Shown here one piece after another: positions 61,380 to 64,000 of a DNA stretch of 64,000 nt. The DNA is from Bugula neritina (taxonomy: Eukaryota; Bryozoa; Gymnolaemata; Cheilostomatida; Bugulidae): contig CAXIUT010000103.1 of assembly GCA_964035545.1 (NCBI GenBank), forward strand, positions 496,001-560,000, in the 5' to 3' direction. Below the pieces are notes generated by a model that saw nothing but the letters and a program-made list of their open reading frames with translations, ran no database searches and was not told where the DNA came from. The first letter of the stretch is position 1, and every line of letters begins with the position of its first letter. The position numbers and the translations under genes were made by a program.

Positions 61380-62723
61380 AACTTGATGCCTGCTTCAAAG
61401 ACACCAGTGCTTAATTACTGTGTTAACTGTATTGGCATGTTGCCATGAGATATTTGGTAATATTTCGCATCACAACAAACTCTTCAGAAAGTTAAGAAAA
61501 TCAGTATAGAAAGTTAATGAAATAAACCTACCAGAAAGAGTAAGCCAGATGTAACAAGTAGATCCAAAACAATTACTTGATTAACAATTGAAGTTGAAAT
61601 CTCCATGTAGTCAACACTTTAGTCCTAATGTCAAATGCAAACGCCTGCAATCAAACTGTGTAGACTTCATGAGCTGGTTAGCTGACAGGACTCATTAAAG
61701 TTCTTAACTCTTGTGTGTATAGTGATGCCCATCTTGAACTAGAGAGGGCTGACTGAAGACTGCTACTTTGTGAAAATTGACAATGCATATTATTATTATT
61801 CATTGTTGAGATTCACGACTGCCATAAACAATGATAAAATATTCATTGTTGGTACTACTGAGTAGAATAAAATATAATATAATATTATTTTCTGGACAAA
61901 TAAATAATATCAAATGCATATTATAACTTACCATAAATCTACAGTGCTTCACATCTTCACTTTTTTCTGCAATGTTATTTCTTTGCAGTTAGAAGTACTA
62001 GTTGAAAATATGACTATGAAACATAACCCTTCAATTTCATTGCACCAGCACCAGTTGCAAGATAGGTGTGTTGGGAGTTATCTTTCCCAAAATTTTGTTC
62101 TTTGTGTTTATACGAAGAAGACACAGGCTAATATTAGTTTTGTTATTTGCAAGAGTTTTTCTGTCTGATTGTCCATCAGCAAAAGTTTGGCCTTGCAGTT
62201 ATTATGGAAATACCAGTGATGCTGGAAGACCTTTGCATTGTACACCCGCTTTTACTATTGAATTTAGATGTTTTATTTTCCCATCCCCTCTCCTGCCCCC
62301 CCTGTCCCCTCTAACAACCAGCAATCCTGACTCATGTGAATTGTGTTATTGTTCTAGAGTTGGCCCATGGGCCTACAGTATACGATTTGAAGCTTTATAG
62401 TTTACAGGCAGTGGAGATGAGTCACTGCTAAAACCCATTTTGTTAGTAGACTATATTGCTCTTCAATCATCAGTTTTCATATTAAAAGAGAAAGCTCATC
62501 TGCAGCGCCATTTCACAGTGTTATATTTTGCTAGAGCAAAAACTAATTTTAGATGCCTTTGCAAACATATGAGAAATAAATGAGTCATTCCATGAAAAGA
62601 GGTGTTTGCAGCAATTGTCCACTTTTGATTTACAAGCGGCATGGAAACTTTTGTAGTTTTAAATAATATCTCCAAACTCATCACTTGCATGTGTTTAGAT
62701 ACTTGATAAATTTTTTTATGCAA
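61380..62723 (-). repeat. Monomer R26
   Basis: 1344 bp, reads as a copy of R22 at 5369 bp, including CAGTATAGAAAG and ACGAAGAAGACAC. Confidence 0.97.
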
Positions 62724-64000
62724 AACTTGATGCCTGCTTCAAAGACACCAGTGCTTAATTACTGTGTTAACTGTATTGGCATGTTGCCATGAGATATTTG
62801 GTAATATTTCGCATCACAACAAACTCTTCAGAAAGTTAAGAAAATCAGTCTAGAAAGTTAATGAAATAAACCTACCAGAAAGAGTAAGCCAGATGTAACA
62901 AGTAGATCCAAAACAATTAGTTGATTAACAATTGAAGTTGAAATCTCCATGTAGTCAACACTTTAGTCCTAATGTCAAATGCAAACGCCTGCAATCAAAC
63001 TGTGTAGACTTCATGAGCTGGTTAGCTGACAGGACTCATTAAAGTTCTAAACTCTTGTGTGTATAGTGATGCCCATCTTGAACTAGAGAGGGCTGACTGA
63101 AGACTGCTACTTTGTGAAAATTGACAATGCATATTATTATTATTCATTGTTGAGATTCACGACTGCCATAAACAATGATAAAATATTCATTGTTGGTACT
63201 ACTGAGTAGAATAAAATATAATATAATATTATTTTCTGGACAAATAAATAATATCAAATGCATATTATAACTTACCATAAATCTACAGTGCTTCACATCT
63301 TCACTTTTTTCTGCAATGTTATTTCTTTGCAGTTAGAAGTACTAGTTGAAAATATGACTATGAAACATAACCCTTCAATTTCATTGCACCAGCACCAGTT
63401 GCAAGATAGGTGTGTTGGGAGTTATCTTTCCCAAAATTTTGTTCTTTGTGTTTATACGAAGCAGACACAGGCTAATATTAGTTTTGTTATTTGCAAGAGT
63501 TTTTCTGTCTGATTGTCCATCAGCAAAAGTTTGGCCTTGCAGTTATTATGGAAATACCAGTGATGCTGGAAGACCTTTGCATTGTACACCCGCTTTTACT
63601 ATTGAATTTAGATGTTTTATTTTCCCATCCCCTCTCCTGCCCCCCCTGTCCCCTCTAACAACCAGCAATCCTGACTCATGTGAATTGTGTTATTGTTCTA
63701 GAGTTGGCCCATGGGCCTACAGTATACGATTTGAAGCTTTATAGTTTACAGGCAGTGGAGATGAGTCACTGCTAAAACCCATTTTGTTAGTAGACTATAT
63801 TGCTCTTCAATCATCAGTTTTCATATTAAAAGAGAAAGCTCATCTGCAGCGCCATTTCACAGTGTTATATTTTGCTAGAGCAAAAACTAATTTTAGATGC
63901 CTTTGCAAACATATGAGAAATAAATGAGTCATTCCATGAAAAGAGGTGTTTGCAGCAATTGTCCACTTTTGATTTACAAGCGGCATGGAAAATTTTGTAG
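62724..64000 (-). repeat. Monomer R27 (partial, cut by window end)
   Basis: 1277 bp; its minus-strand 5' end lies outside the window. It shares GTTCTAAACTC with R23 but has ACCAGAAAGAG, AAATCTACAGTG, GTTCTAGAG and intact AP-1 site 1. The tetramer copy therefore breaks down inside this unit. Private GAAAATTTTG at the very end. Confidence 0.96.

Larger units (their letters stand above)
29031..64000 (-). repeat. Satellite array, inverted arm (R1-R27)
   Basis: The same monomer as the forward arm, read on the minus strand, in 27 head-to-tail units. Unit 5' ends on the minus strand fall at 29167, 30510, 31854, 33193, 34533, 35877, 37222, 38565, 39909, 41250, 42591, 43931, 45275, 46619, 47960, 49301, 50642, 51982, 53326, 54670, 56010, 57354, 58698, 60039, 61379 and 62723. 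Complete units are 1339-1345 bp. Most 1343-1345-bp units carry a 4-bp insertion (ACAATTAGTTG or ACAATTACTTG instead of ACAAGTTG on the + strand). Arm-specific bases differ from the forward arm at six or more places. Confidence 0.98.
53530..64000 (-). repeat. Tetramer higher-order repeat, 5369 bp (R20-R23 / R24-R27)
   Basis: Rare markers recur at exactly 5369 bp: CATCGTTGG at 53791/59160, GTGTTAAATTTTGC in R21/R25, CAGTATAGAAAG and ACGAAGAAGACAC in R22/R26, and GTTCTAAACTC in R23/R27. The left limit is the 4-bp indel that separates R20 from R24. The second copy becomes imperfect inside R27. Confidence 0.9.

Noticed and set aside
1-64000. CRISPR-like array, rDNA, histone or snRNA gene cluster
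   Set aside because: The repeat is 1.34 kb with no spacers. No 5S, U-RNA, rRNA or histone sequence is recognisable in the monomer on either strand.
1-64000. Tandem transposon or retrovirus-derived monomer
   Set aside because: I saw no terminal inverted repeats, long terminal repeats, target-site duplications, poly-A tail or transposase/reverse transcriptase motifs in the unit.

Overview
This window is one uninterrupted block of satellite DNA. The same roughly 1.34-kb unit is repeated head to tail from the first base to the last, and I find no gene, RNA gene, transposon or unique sequence in it. Both window edges cut through a monomer, so the array continues on both sides. Monomers are numbered from the ATGCATA/TTGCATA site that follows CAAGTT. 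On this phase there are 22 units reading along the + strand (F1-F22, positions 1-29030; F1 and F22 partial) and 27 reading along the - strand (R1-R27, 29031-64000; R1 and R27 partial). Complete units are 1338-1345 bp.

The host is a eukaryote, and a vertebrate with a methylated genome is most likely. The unit is AT-rich (GC in the mid-30s percent by eye) and CpG is scarce: I count 12 CpG in F3 where composition predicts about 40. Several CpG positions vary as CG/TG or CG/CA between copies. I do not recognise the satellite family and cannot name the species.

The main structural event is an orientation switch at 29028-29030. F22 stops after about 0.9 kb and is joined to the middle of an inverted monomer, with 3 bp (GTG) shared by both sides. 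The two arms together form a very large imperfect inverted repeat with an unpaired centre of about 0.76 kb (28270-29030). The arms are not mirror copies. At six or more sites every F monomer compared carries one base and the R monomers another, so the arms have been homogenised separately.

Within each arm, copies have spread as blocks. In the F arm there is a 5365-bp tetramer (F4-F7/F8-F11), a 2680-bp dimer (F12-F13 against F10-F11), a duplicated single unit (F15/F16) and another 2680-bp dimer (F17-F18/F19-F20). In the R arm there is a 2682-bp dimer (R14-R18) and a 5369-bp tetramer (R20-R27). A divergent 'X' variant and mosaic monomers show gene conversion or unequal exchange, including one patch in F1 with R-arm markers.

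Each monomer carries a G-quadruplex-type G-rich tract, three AP-1-type heptamers within about 260 bp, a 12-bp palindrome, two short hairpins and an AT-rich stretch. The many short open frames (60-110 codons) repeat with the monomer, lie on both strands, overlap one another and are broken in some copies. I treat them as chance frames, not genes.
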